Assembly (NCBI GenBank): GCA_947259975.1 | Contig: CAMYOD010000035.1 | Location: 1-64,000 of the forward strand | Source: an uncultured Gammaproteobacteria bacterium | GTDB taxonomy: Bacteria; Pseudomonadota; Gammaproteobacteria; HyVt-429 | DNA length: 64,000 bases | Direction of reading: 5' to 3' | In this document: piece by piece, positions 56,550 to 64,000 of the stretch | Position numbering within the stretch: the stretch's first letter is position 1 | How the letters are laid out: each line of letters opens with the position of its first letter | Notes under the pieces: generated by a model | Database searches by the model: none | Told to the model about the DNA's origin: nothing | Seen by the model: the letters and a program-made list of their open reading frames with translations, nothing else | Program-made: the position numbers and the translations under genes

Positions 56550-56744
56550 TCAGTATTCATAGTCGTGCCGCAAGCGCATGTGTTCAGCTTCGCTGGCGGC
56601 CATGCAATCCCATACAATCAAGACGTGAATGCGGTTCAAGTGGCGGCCGTCAATCAGGTTTATGGGCCGCATGCCCGTATAAACGTTCCACGCTAAACCC
56701 GCGCCACCGAGGATGGTTGCGACGGGACTATCTTTCGTTGTCAT
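56550..56744 (-). CDS. Possible small protein between the GGDEF-EAL paralogues
   Basis: A 64-residue frame from ATG 56744: MTTKDSPVATILGGAGLAWN and then YTGMRPINLIDGRHLNRIHV, protein-like but of unknown family. No strong ribosome binding site or context supports it. It could equally be random. Confidence 0.3.
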   Translation of the reverse strand: MTTKDSPVATILGGAGLAWNVYTGMRPINLIDGRHLNRIHVLIVWDCMAASEAEHMRLRHDYEY

Positions 56745-56795
56745 GGACTGATGTCGAATTGTCGCAAATCGCATGCGCGAATTTGTTAGCGTTTA

Positions 56796-56836
56796 ATGAC
56801 CTGTATCACAGAATTCCTGCCGTGATGATGTAGCCT
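56796..56836 (+). promoter_or_regulatory. Loose CRP/FNR-like site upstream of GGDEF-EAL copy 2
   Basis: ATGAC-CTGT-ATCAC around 56796-56809, imperfect. TAGCCT at 56831-56836 has the same spacing as the other sites. It shares the word TGACCTG-N2-TCACAG with the site at 60821. Weak alone. Confidence 0.35.
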
Positions 56837-56902
56837 TGAAGTAAGTACAGAAGTGACGATCATATTTCCGCGCTGCCAGGCGAACAATTTCGCCGTGCGC
56901 AA

Positions 56903-59368
56903 ATGGACCGACATTCACACATTTTGAGTCTGTCAATGAGCATCGATTCCAAGGGACATGCAGACGCCGGACGCCGCAAACGGATTCTTGGCGTGCGCCT
57001 GGTAGTGGCCGTTAGTTTTGCGGTCCTGCTGTTGTTGATGCTGACGCTTACCGCGATCGGCGTCATTTACATGGACCGCCCGCATCGGCAAGTGGGCGCG
57101 AGCATCAATAGTCACGTAACGAAAGTCGAGTTGATTAGCCAGATGTACCGGGCGGCGCGGGAACGCACGGTCAGCCTCCATAGGCTTGTACTTGTGACGG
57201 ATCCTTCTGCCCGTGACGATCAATGGATGCAGTTCAATCATTACGGCGCGGAATTTACAAAGGCGCGTATTGCCCTCGAGGCCACCAACCTGAACCCGCG
57301 GGAGCAGGCGTTGCTTGCGGAACAGGCCGCGCAGACACGCGTTGCCCGACCGCTGCAAAAAGAGGTGACCGAGCTGATTTTCAGTCAGCGGTCCGCGGAG
57401 GCGCGGGCGCTGCTGATCAGCGAAGCGATTCCGGCGCAGGATCGGGTAATCGACACCCTCAACCTGCTGCGCGAATACCAGGAACGCGGTGCCAAGGACG
57501 GCGTGCAGCGGGTGCGCACCGACTACCAGGCCGCACGAATCCTGACGCTTGTGGTATCCGGTGCGCTGATACTCATCGCGCTCGGGATCGTAATCGCAGT
57601 CACGCGCGAGACCCGCAACTCGGATCGCGCCCTGCGGCGTGAGAAGGAGCGGGCGCAGACGACACTTTTTTCCATTGGTGACGGGGTGATTCGAACCGAC
57701 GGGCATGGGCGTGTGGAGTACCTCAATCCGGTGGCGGAACGTATGCTCGGCTGGTGGGCGGACATGGCAATCGGACTCCCGTTGACCGATATCTTTAATA
57801 TCGTCCACGACACGACCAATGAACCGGCCGTCAACCCGGTGTCGCAGACGCTCAATGAAGGTGTGGCCGTCTCCGGCGCGGAGGACCTGATGCTAGTCAG
57901 CCGCAACGGAGACCGCTACGCCGTCGAGCTGACGGCGAGTCCAATTCAGGGCGAGGTCGGCAATCAGCGCGGTGCCGTGCTGGTATTTCGCGACGTGACT
58001 GAAATGCGTGTGTTGGCGCGCGAGGTCAGGTATCAGGCCACCCACGATATTCTCACGGGCCTGGCCAACCGGATCAAATTCGAGCGGCGTGTGACCGCGG
58101 AACTGGAGGTGGTGCGCGAGTTAGGCGACGAAGGCGCCCTGTGCTTCATCGATCTGGATTTATTCAAAGTTGTCAATGACACCTGCGGTCATCTGGCCGG
58201 TGATGAACTGTTGCGACAACTAAGCGCGTTAATCCGTAAATCGGTGCGCGGCAGTGACCTCTTGGCGCGCATCGGCGGCGATGAATTTGCGATCGTATTG
58301 TCAGATTGCCCTTTGGAGAGGGCAGAGCGTATCGCTAACGAAGTCCGGGCCGCGATTCGTAGCATACGTTTTGTGTGGGAAGACAACGCTTTCGAGATTG
58401 GCGCAAGCGTGGGGGTCGTGCCCATAACTGCGGCCAGCGGTACTCTGAACGACGTGATGCGCGCCGCCGACTTCGCCTGCCAGCAAGCCAAAACCCAGGG
58501 GCGTAATTGCGTTGTCGTGTTACGCAACGATCGGGGAGATGGCGGCGACTCTAATCACATCAACTGGGCCCACCTCATCAACCAGGGCATCAACCGGGAT
58601 CAATTCTCGCTGTTCGGACAGTGGATCAAGCCGCTGGACGAGGCGAGCAATTCGGGCTGGCACTGCGAGGTTCTGTTGCGCATGATCGATGCGGACGGGA
58701 ATCTGTTGTCACCCAACGCCTTCCTGCCGGCGGCGGAACGCTATCACCTGATGCCGCAGGTGGATCGCTGGATGATCAGCGAGGTTTTCAGGCGTTTGAC
58801 CGACATCGACTGGGGCCGACAGTCCGAGCCGGACCAGATCAATATCAATCTGTCGGGCCAGTCGTTGTGCGATCCGGACATGCTCGAATATGTGATTACC
58901 GAGCTGGAACGCAGCCGGATACCTCCACAGCGGCTGTGCTTCGAGGTGACCGAAACCGCGGCGGTGGCAAACTTGACCAGTGCCACGGAGTTCATTGCGG
59001 CCCTCAAGCAGGTCGGATGCCGCTTCGCATTGGACGACTTCGGCAGCGGCCTCAGTTCGTTTAGCTACCTGAAGAACATGAAGGTGGATTATCTCAAAAT
59101 CGACGGCACGTTCGTGCGCAATATCGTGACCGACGCCACGGACCTGGCGATGATCAAATCCATCCATGAGGTGGCGCAGAGCATGGGGATCGAGACGGTG
59201 GCCGAGTACGTGGAAAATGTACAGATCGAGCAGCAGTTGCAGGCCCTGGGCGTGAACTATGCGCAGGGGTACGCCATCGCGCGACCGGCGCCCCTGGAGG
59301 AGGTTCTGATCGAAGCCGCCGCGCCGGGCGGGGTGCAGGCTATGCCGCGCCGACTCGCGCTGGCCTAG
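56903..59368 (+). CDS. GGDEF-EAL membrane protein with PAS domain, copy 2
   Basis: An 821-residue paralogue of 54076-56502 with the same layout: two membrane helices around a periplasmic sensor region, PAS, GGDEF, EAL. Long blocks are identical or nearly so (VRGSDLLARIGGDEFAIVL; KVDYLKIDGTFVRNIV), while the periplasmic sensor has diverged more. Both catalytic signatures and the RxxD site are intact. The first ATG is used; ATG 56936 is an alternative. Tandem duplication with a diverged sensor suggests response to two related signals. Confidence 0.93.
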   Translation: MDRHSHILSLSMSIDSKGHADAGRRKRILGVRLVVAVSFAVLLLLMLTLTAIGVIYMDRPHRQVGASINSHVTKVELISQMYRAARERTVSLHRLVLVTDPSARDDQWMQFNHYGAEFTKARIALEATNLNPREQALLAEQAAQTRVARPLQKEVTELIFSQRSAEARALLISEAIPAQDRVIDTLNLLREYQERGAKDGVQRVRTDYQAARILTLVVSGALILIALGIVIAVTRETRNSDRALRREKERAQTTLFSIGDGVIRTDGHGRVEYLNPVAERMLGWWADMAIGLPLTDIFNIVHDTTNEPAVNPVSQTLNEGVAVSGAEDLMLVSRNGDRYAVELTASPIQGEVGNQRGAVLVFRDVTEMRVLAREVRYQATHDILTGLANRIKFERRVTAELEVVRELGDEGALCFIDLDLFKVVNDTCGHLAGDELLRQLSALIRKSVRGSDLLARIGGDEFAIVLSDCPLERAERIANEVRAAIRSIRFVWEDNAFEIGASVGVVPITAASGTLNDVMRAADFACQQAKTQGRNCVVVLRNDRGDGGDSNHINWAHLINQGINRDQFSLFGQWIKPLDEASNSGWHCEVLLRMIDADGNLLSPNAFLPAAERYHLMPQVDRWMISEVFRRLTDIDWGRQSEPDQININLSGQSLCDPDMLEYVITELERSRIPPQRLCFEVTETAAVANLTSATEFIAALKQVGCRFALDDFGSGLSSFSYLKNMKVDYLKIDGTFVRNIVTDATDLAMIKSIHEVAQSMGIETVAEYVENVQIEQQLQALGVNYAQGYAIARPAPLEEVLIEAAAPGGVQAMPRRLALA

Positions 59369-59375
59369 GACGCCG

Positions 59376-60677
59376 TTAACGGTCCGGGGGCTCGCTCAGT
59401 AGCCCGCGGACAATGTCCACCACGTCCGGCTCCTCCCAATCCACCGCGCCGACGCTGGCATAACGAATCTTGCCGTGGGCATCGAGCACGAAGTTGGTGG
59501 GCACCACATAGACCTTCCAATCTCGATAGGCCTGATTGTCGGGGTCGCGCAGCACGGTAAAATCCACCGCCACGTCCTGCAGGAACTCCGCCACCGTAGC
59601 TTTGTCTTCGCCCACGTTGATACCAAGGATATCGAAGGGTTGACCTTCGAGTAAGCCGGCGAGCCGATTCATGGATGGCATCTCCTTGATGCAGGGTGGG
59701 CACCAGCTGGCCCAGAAACTGACCACCACCACGCGACCTCGATAATCCGTGATATCGCGCAGGCGCTCGTTCATGTCGCGCAACGCGAGCGGCGGCGTGC
59801 TTTCGGTCCGGGTGTAGGGCTGCAGGCCCACGGCGGCCGGTTGCGGTTTTTTGCGAACGGGTTCGGCCGGCGGCGCGGCTTGTTGCGGTGCGGGGATTTT
59901 GCCCAGGATGCCCACGACTCGCGCGAGGGTGTCGGGCAACGCGTCCCGCGCCTTGTGATCCGCCGGGTGCAGATGATCATCCGGGCGCAAATGAAAGCCG
60001 TCCTGTACTCCGGGCAGGCGTTGCAGGAACACCCGGCTGCCGCCGACACTCAAGGCCTTGCTGACGGAGTCGACCCGCAGGTGGGTAGTGGACAGGTCGG
60101 GTTGAAAAATATAAATGGGAAGATTCATCTCCCGCACCACCGGCAGATAGACGGCGTCTTCGCCGGCGACCGGGGTGGCGGCATAGAGCGTCGGATGAAA
60201 CAGGATCAACCCCTTCAGCGTGTCCTCATCCGGATGCGCGAGTTGCCAGTGACGCACACCGGCGAGCAGCGGCCGCGCGCCGCTGCCGGTACCCATGACA
60301 AAGATCCGTGTCTTGCCGCGCGTGCGGGCGGCCTCGATGAGGGCGGCGATATCCCCCGGCAGAAACTCCAGCAGGCTCTGCGTGATCATGGTGGGCACCA
60401 GGTAGCCGGTATGCAGATCGACGATCCAGGTCTCGAGCCCCCGCTCCGTGAGCGCTTCTGCGATCACCGATTGGTGGGCCGCGACGCCGAATTTACTCGG
60501 CAACCAGAGAACGAGAGTATCGCCCGGTGCGGCGTGGCGTTCTACGGGGAGCTCTATGCCGTCACCGACCTCAATCGAGAGGTCTTCGCTTGCCGGCGTC
60601 TCAGGGGTGCAGGCGCTTAGCAGCAGGCCCAGGAGGATGATAAACGCGAATCGGTTCGCATCGTAGACTGCGGACAT
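59376..60677 (-). CDS. Lipoprotein fusing alpha/beta hydrolase-like and TlpA-thioredoxin domains
   Basis: A 433-residue protein with a clear LLLSAC lipobox. Residues ~45-265 are alpha/beta hydrolase-like (DTLVLWLPSKFG; FVMGTGSGARPLLAGVRHWQ), similar in style to DUF3530-type proteins. A Pro-rich linker leads to a thioredoxin/TlpA domain (about 295-430) with active site SFWASWCPPCIKEMP and cis-Pro VPTNFVLD. It lies in the periplasm. The combination suggests a thiol-redox lipoprotein with a second, unknown activity. It ends 7 bp from the convergent GGDEF-EAL gene. Confidence 0.82.
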   Translation of the reverse strand: MSAVYDANRFAFIILLGLLLSACTPETPASEDLSIEVGDGIELPVERHAAPGDTLVLWLPSKFGVAAHQSVIAEALTERGLETWIVDLHTGYLVPTMITQSLLEFLPGDIAALIEAARTRGKTRIFVMGTGSGARPLLAGVRHWQLAHPDEDTLKGLILFHPTLYAATPVAGEDAVYLPVVREMNLPIYIFQPDLSTTHLRVDSVSKALSVGGSRVFLQRLPGVQDGFHLRPDDHLHPADHKARDALPDTLARVVGILGKIPAPQQAAPPAEPVRKKPQPAAVGLQPYTRTESTPPLALRDMNERLRDITDYRGRVVVVSFWASWCPPCIKEMPSMNRLAGLLEGQPFDILGINVGEDKATVAEFLQDVAVDFTVLRDPDNQAYRDWKVYVVPTNFVLDAHGKIRYASVGAVDWEEPDVVDIVRGLLSEPPDR

Positions 60678-60820
60678 GGGTGGGGAGTCTAGCGCGAATC
60701 GGAGCAGATTAGGGTCAGAACGGCGCGGGATGGCTGCGTCAGAATTCTGACACTCTTACCAAGGTGTTTAACGGGTTGTTACACTGATGCCCTTGCGGTT
60801 TACGGCGTACATGACCGTTC

Positions 60821-60863
60821 GTGACCTGGGTCACAGTATTCGGCACGACGCGGCTGTTAGCAT
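60821..60863 (+). promoter_or_regulatory. CRP-family-like palindrome upstream of the subtilase
   Basis: GTGAC-CTGG-GTCAC at 60821-60834, a perfect palindrome of a related but different form. TAGCAT at 60858-60863 gives a start near 60870 and class II spacing. Confidence 0.45.
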
Positions 60864-60934
60864 TGTGATGTCTCGGTCTTGCGTTTCGACACAAACCGGA
60901 CGAAGACTGGAAAAATGACCTGCGGAGACACGGT

Positions 60935-62149
60935 ATGAAACGGTTCGGGGCGATTGCATTATTCGGTGTAGCTGCTGTTTTTCACGCGACAACGGTCGTC
61001 GCCGGCCCACCGCCGGGGGTTGTGGAAAGCGCACGCACAAGCTTCATTTTCGTGTTCACAGATGATGTGCCGGCGCGAGATGTGCCCGGACTTGCGCTCG
61101 GTTTGACGAAGACCGCCGCGGGCCGCACGCGGCATATCTTTACCCATGCGATCAAGGGCTTCTCGGCCAGCGTGCCCGCGCACGCCGCCATCCAGATAGC
61201 CCGCAATCCAAAAATCGCGTATTACGAGGCCAATGGTGTGGCCCAGGCGATCGCACCCCTCGCGTCCAAGCGTCCCGACAATCCCGGCGGCGGCAAGCCG
61301 GACAAACCCGGCGGCGGCAAGCCCGACAAACCCAAGAAAGACAAACCCGATAATGGCGGTGGCGATGGTGGCGGTGATACACCGTCGGGCCAGCAGACAC
61401 CCTGGGGCATTACACGGGTCGGTGGCAATCAGGACGGTAGTGGACGCCACGCGTGGGTGATCGATACCGGTATCGACCTCGCGCATGGGGATCTGAATGT
61501 GGGATCGGGTGACAACTTCGTCGGTGACGGCCAGACATCCGGCAATGACGGCAACGGACACGGTACCCATGTCGCGGGCACCATCGCCGCACTGAATAAC
61601 GAAATCGATGTGGTCGGCGTGGCCGCCGGCGCCACGGTACATCCTGTGCGCGTGTTAGACAACAGCGGTTTCGGCACCATCGACGGCGTCGTCGCCGGCG
61701 TCGATTACGTCGCCGCGAATGCCCTATCGGGCGATGTTGCTAACATGAGCCTGACCGCTGCCGGTCATTGGCAGAGCCTGCACGATGCGGTCGTGAATGC
61801 GGCGAGCCAGGGCATTCGCTTTGCCATTGCCGCCGGCAATGATGATAACTATGCGGCTTATTATGAGCCGGCGGATGTAGAGCATCCGAATGTCTTCACC
61901 GTGTCGGCGACAGACAGCAGCGACCGGTTTGCGTCTTTCTCTAACTGGGGCAACCCGCCGGTGGACTTTGCCGCCCCCGGTGTCGGTGTGTTATCCACCC
62001 GTCGCGGTGGTGGCACGACGAGCCTATCGGGTACATCCATGGCCGCACCCCATGTGGCCGGCATTCTGTTGCTACGCGCCGCGCCGAACAGCGACGGCGT
62101 CGCCAGCGGCGATCCGGACGGGGTTGCCGATCCCATTGCACATCACTGA
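60935..62149 (+). CDS. Secreted subtilisin-family serine protease
   Basis: A 404-residue S8 peptidase. A signal sequence ends near TTVVAG, followed by an I9-type propeptide and a Gly/Lys/Asp/Pro linker with tandem PGGGKPDK words (about residues 115-150). The catalytic domain shows VIDTGID (Asp), NGHGTHVAGT (His), AAGND and SGTSMAAPHVAG (Ser), so the triad is complete. The C-terminus is short with no further domain. A rho-independent terminator follows. Confidence 0.92.
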   Translation: MKRFGAIALFGVAAVFHATTVVAGPPPGVVESARTSFIFVFTDDVPARDVPGLALGLTKTAAGRTRHIFTHAIKGFSASVPAHAAIQIARNPKIAYYEANGVAQAIAPLASKRPDNPGGGKPDKPGGGKPDKPKKDKPDNGGGDGGGDTPSGQQTPWGITRVGGNQDGSGRHAWVIDTGIDLAHGDLNVGSGDNFVGDGQTSGNDGNGHGTHVAGTIAALNNEIDVVGVAAGATVHPVRVLDNSGFGTIDGVVAGVDYVAANALSGDVANMSLTAAGHWQSLHDAVVNAASQGIRFAIAAGNDDNYAAYYEPADVEHPNVFTVSATDSSDRFASFSNWGNPPVDFAAPGVGVLSTRRGGGTTSLSGTSMAAPHVAGILLLRAAPNSDGVASGDPDGVADPIAHH

Positions 62150-62173
62150 CAGGCAAGCGCACTCAGCAAGAAG

Positions 62174-62195
62174 CCCGGCTGCGGCCGGGTTTTTT
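62174..62195 (+). terminator. Rho-independent terminator
   Basis: CCCGGC / GCCGGG stem with a four-base loop followed by six or more T, 25 bp after the subtilase stop. Confidence 0.88.
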
Positions 62196-62295
62196 GTTGC
62201 CCGGACGGACAAATGATGGAGTTGCGCATCGGCCGAGCAGCGTTTGCGCCGTGACGGCGCGACCCGCATAATCCCGGGCGAATCGGACTTCGAAA

Positions 62296-62820
62296 ATGAT
62301 ACAGACCGTCACTCCCATCGATGAGCACCGGCGCCGAGAGGTAATGAGCGCGACACAAGGTTGTGTGCAGCGGGTCCGGGCATTAACCGGATATACCTTA
62401 CCGATGCTTGCCGTTAATTTTGATCTAACCGGGCGTGCGGCGGGGATGTATCGGGTGCGTGACGGCCAACCGGAGATTCGTTACAACCCCTATCTGTTCG
62501 CGAAGTATTTTGCGGACAACATGGCAACCACCGTGCCCCACGAAGTGGCTCACTATGCGGTCGACAGGATCCATGGCGGCCGCAAGGTGCGCCCGCATGG
62601 GCCGGAATGGCGCGCGCTGATGCGTGACCTGGGGGTGGAACCGCTGGTGACCACACGCTTCGATCTGGCGGGTATACCGGTGCGGCGCCAGCGGCGCCAC
62701 GCTTATAGTTGCGCCTGCCGTCGCCACGAACTTACCACCCGGCGCCATAATCTGATTCGGCGCCAGGCGCGACGCTATTTCTGTCGCGTCTGCCGGGATG
62801 AACTGGCCTATCTGGGTTAG
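62296..62820 (+). CDS. sprT: SprT family zinc-binding protein
   Basis: A 174-residue protein with the SprT hallmarks: PHEVAHYAVD (HExxH), GPEWRALMRDLGVEP, and a C-terminal Cys-rich zinc ribbon with CAC and CRVC pairs. SprT is a cytosolic metalloprotease-like protein related to Spartan; its bacterial role is not well defined. It faces the convergent uup gene, with 23 bp between stops. Confidence 0.9.
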   Translation: MIQTVTPIDEHRRREVMSATQGCVQRVRALTGYTLPMLAVNFDLTGRAAGMYRVRDGQPEIRYNPYLFAKYFADNMATTVPHEVAHYAVDRIHGGRKVRPHGPEWRALMRDLGVEPLVTTRFDLAGIPVRRQRRHAYSCACRRHELTTRRHNLIRRQARRYFCRVCRDELAYLG

Positions 62821-62843
62821 TCTCGGCCAAGCCGGGTTGGCGC

Positions 62844-64000
62844 TCAGGATTCGATCCCGTCGAGGTGCTCCCAGCGTTCGTAGGTGCGCTGTAATTCGGC
62901 CTTGATTTGCTCGAGCCGCGCCAGGGTGTCGGTGATCACGGCTTTGTCCTGTTGGTAGAATTCGCTGCCGCCGACCTTGCCCAGCAATTCCGCTTGTTCC
63001 TGTTCGAGTTGCTCAATCTTCGCCGGCAGGCCTTCGAGCTCACGTTTTTCCTTGTAACTCATTTTCGCTTTGGCTGCAGAGGTCTTTTTTCGCGCCGTGA
63101 CTTGTTTTGCCGGCGTTGCTGTCGATTCCGCTTGCGTTGCCACCGGCGGGGTGACGAGGCGCCGTTGCCTGACCCAATCCTCGTAGCCGCCGACGAATTC
63201 CTCGACCTGACCGTCGCCCTCGAACACGATGGTGCTGGTCACCACGTTGTCGAGAAAAGTGCGGTCGTGGCTGACCAACAATAAGGTACCGTCATAATCC
63301 GCCAGTAGTTCTTCGAGCAGCTCCAGCGTGTCCACATCCAGATCATTGGTCGGTTCGTCCAGGATCAGCATGTTGGCGGGTTGCGTGAAGATCTTGGCCA
63401 GCAGCAGACGATTGCGTTCGCCGCCGGACAACGCCTTGATCGGGCTATCGATCCGCGCCGGCGGGAACAGGAAGTCCTTGAGGTAACTGATCACATGCCG
63501 GGAGCGTCCCTTGACGTTGATGTGGTCGCGGCCTTCGCTGATGTTATCGCGCACGGTCTTGTCCAGATCCAATTGTTGCCGCTGTTGATCGAAATAAGCC
63601 CGTTGCAGCCGGGTGCCCATCACGACCTGGCCGGAATCCGGTTTCAGGTCGCCGAGGATGATGCGTAGCAGCGTGCTCTTGCCGCAGCCATTGGGCCCCA
63701 TGATGCCGATCCGGTCGCCGCGCAGTATCTGGGTGGAGAAGTCCCGGATGATGCAGTGCTCGCCGAAGCTGAAAGCGACATGCTGCAGATCCACGACCCG
63801 CTTTCCGGAGAGCTCGCCACGATCCAGATTGAGATCGACCTGGCCCTGCACACCGAGACGGCGCTGGCGCGCCGCGCGCATCGCCTGCAGCGTTCGTACT
63901 CGCCCCTCGTTGCGAGTGCGCCGGGCCTTGATGCCCTTGCGTATCCAGGCCTCGTGTTCGGCGAGCTTCTTATCGAACTGGGCGTTGGCGCGCTCTTCCG
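62844..64000 (-). CDS. uup: ABC-F ATPase Uup, 5' part outside the window
   Basis: The frame runs from the window edge to a stop at 62844, so about 385 C-terminal residues are visible. It includes the inter-domain linker (KKLAEHEAWIRKGIKARRTR), the second ABC domain with GPNGCGKST, LSGGERNRLLLAKI and LILDEPTNDLD, and the C-terminal coiled coil (KMSYKEKRELEGLPAKIEQL). This order and tail fit Uup, an ABC-F factor linked to ribosomes and DNA. The first ABC domain lies beyond 64000. Confidence 0.9.
   Translation of the reverse strand, partial: EERANAQFDKKLAEHEAWIRKGIKARRTRNEGRVRTLQAMRAARQRRLGVQGQVDLNLDRGELSGKRVVDLQHVAFSFGEHCIIRDFSTQILRGDRIGIMGPNGCGKSTLLRIILGDLKPDSGQVVMGTRLQRAYFDQQRQQLDLDKTVRDNISEGRDHINVKGRSRHVISYLKDFLFPPARIDSPIKALSGGERNRLLLAKIFTQPANMLILDEPTNDLDVDTLELLEELLADYDGTLLLVSHDRTFLDNVVTSTIVFEGDGQVEEFVGGYEDWVRQRRLVTPPVATQAESTATPAKQVTARKKTSAAKAKMSYKEKRELEGLPAKIEQLEQEQAELLGKVGGSEFYQQDKAVITDTLARLEQIKAELQRTYERWEHLDGIES

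Overview
The window reads as chromosomal DNA of a GC-rich gammaproteobacterium with respiratory, sulfur-related and probably halotolerant traits. The basis is a Na+-translocating NADH:quinone oxidoreductase (nqr) operon, a sulfide:quinone oxidoreductase-like protein, a complete cytochrome c maturation operon (ccmABCDEFGHI), a 12-heme cytochrome with its own porin, and a sucrose synthesis/cleavage cluster. No phage, plasmid, rRNA, tRNA or CRISPR signature was found. Gene-level taxonomy cannot be settled from reading alone; a marine or saline sulfur-oxidising lineage is an inference.

Layout. 1-8.8 kb is an accessory stretch. It has two membrane proteins sharing an unnamed cytosolic domain that looks TIR-like (1921-3564, 4530-5381), a small AT-rich lipoprotein, a protein with repeated carboxypeptidase-regulatory-like domains, and a frameshifted DUF11 surface protein. 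Near-identical 79-bp palindromic repeats lie on both sides of the first pair of genes. 9-15 kb holds a PPK2 kinase, a hemerythrin, an exported rubrerythrin, a secreted PAAR-like (DUF4150) protein, a degenerate HD-GYP protein and a CBS protein. 15.1-20.9 kb is nqrABCDEF-nqrM on the minus strand, with an apparent deletion that fuses the 3' part of nqrD out of frame into nqrE. 21.4-28.5 kb has an SQR-CBS fusion, a START-like protein, an ArsB/NhaD-type transporter with a CBS partner, a second PPK2 and a methyltransferase with an FKBP-like N-terminal part. 28.6-34.2 kb is the sucrose cluster: fructokinase, a sucrose-phosphate synthase with a phosphatase domain, and sucrose synthase. 35-37 kb is an EF-G-like GTPase. 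37.5-44.5 kb is ccmA to ccmI. 45-50 kb is the multiheme cytochrome/TPR/unknown/porin module. 50.7-64 kb holds a putative zinc metalloprotease, DsrE-like, YbaK-like, HIG1-like and GYD-like small proteins, two tandem GGDEF-EAL paralogues, a hydrolase-thioredoxin fusion lipoprotein, a subtilase, SprT and a partial Uup.

The most interesting pattern is regulatory. Four 14-bp sites of CRP/FNR type (TTGAY-N4-RTCAW) precede the PPK2 gene, the EF-G-like gene, the 12-heme cytochrome and the GYD gene. A fifth faces the HIG1-like gene, and two looser versions precede the second GGDEF-EAL gene and the subtilase. In every case a plausible -10 hexamer begins about 28-30 bp from the centre of the site, which is class II activator geometry. 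This suggests one low-oxygen or nitrogen-oxide regulon linking multiheme respiration, polyphosphate use, a translation factor and small stress proteins.

The intergenic regions carry at least three families of interspersed inverted repeats: the 79-bp GGGGTCAGAC family, the GGGGACATTCTAC family, and arrays of a degenerate heptamer (roughly CRAGNNR). The heptamer arrays usually sit just after stop codons. No transposase gene able to move them lies in the window.
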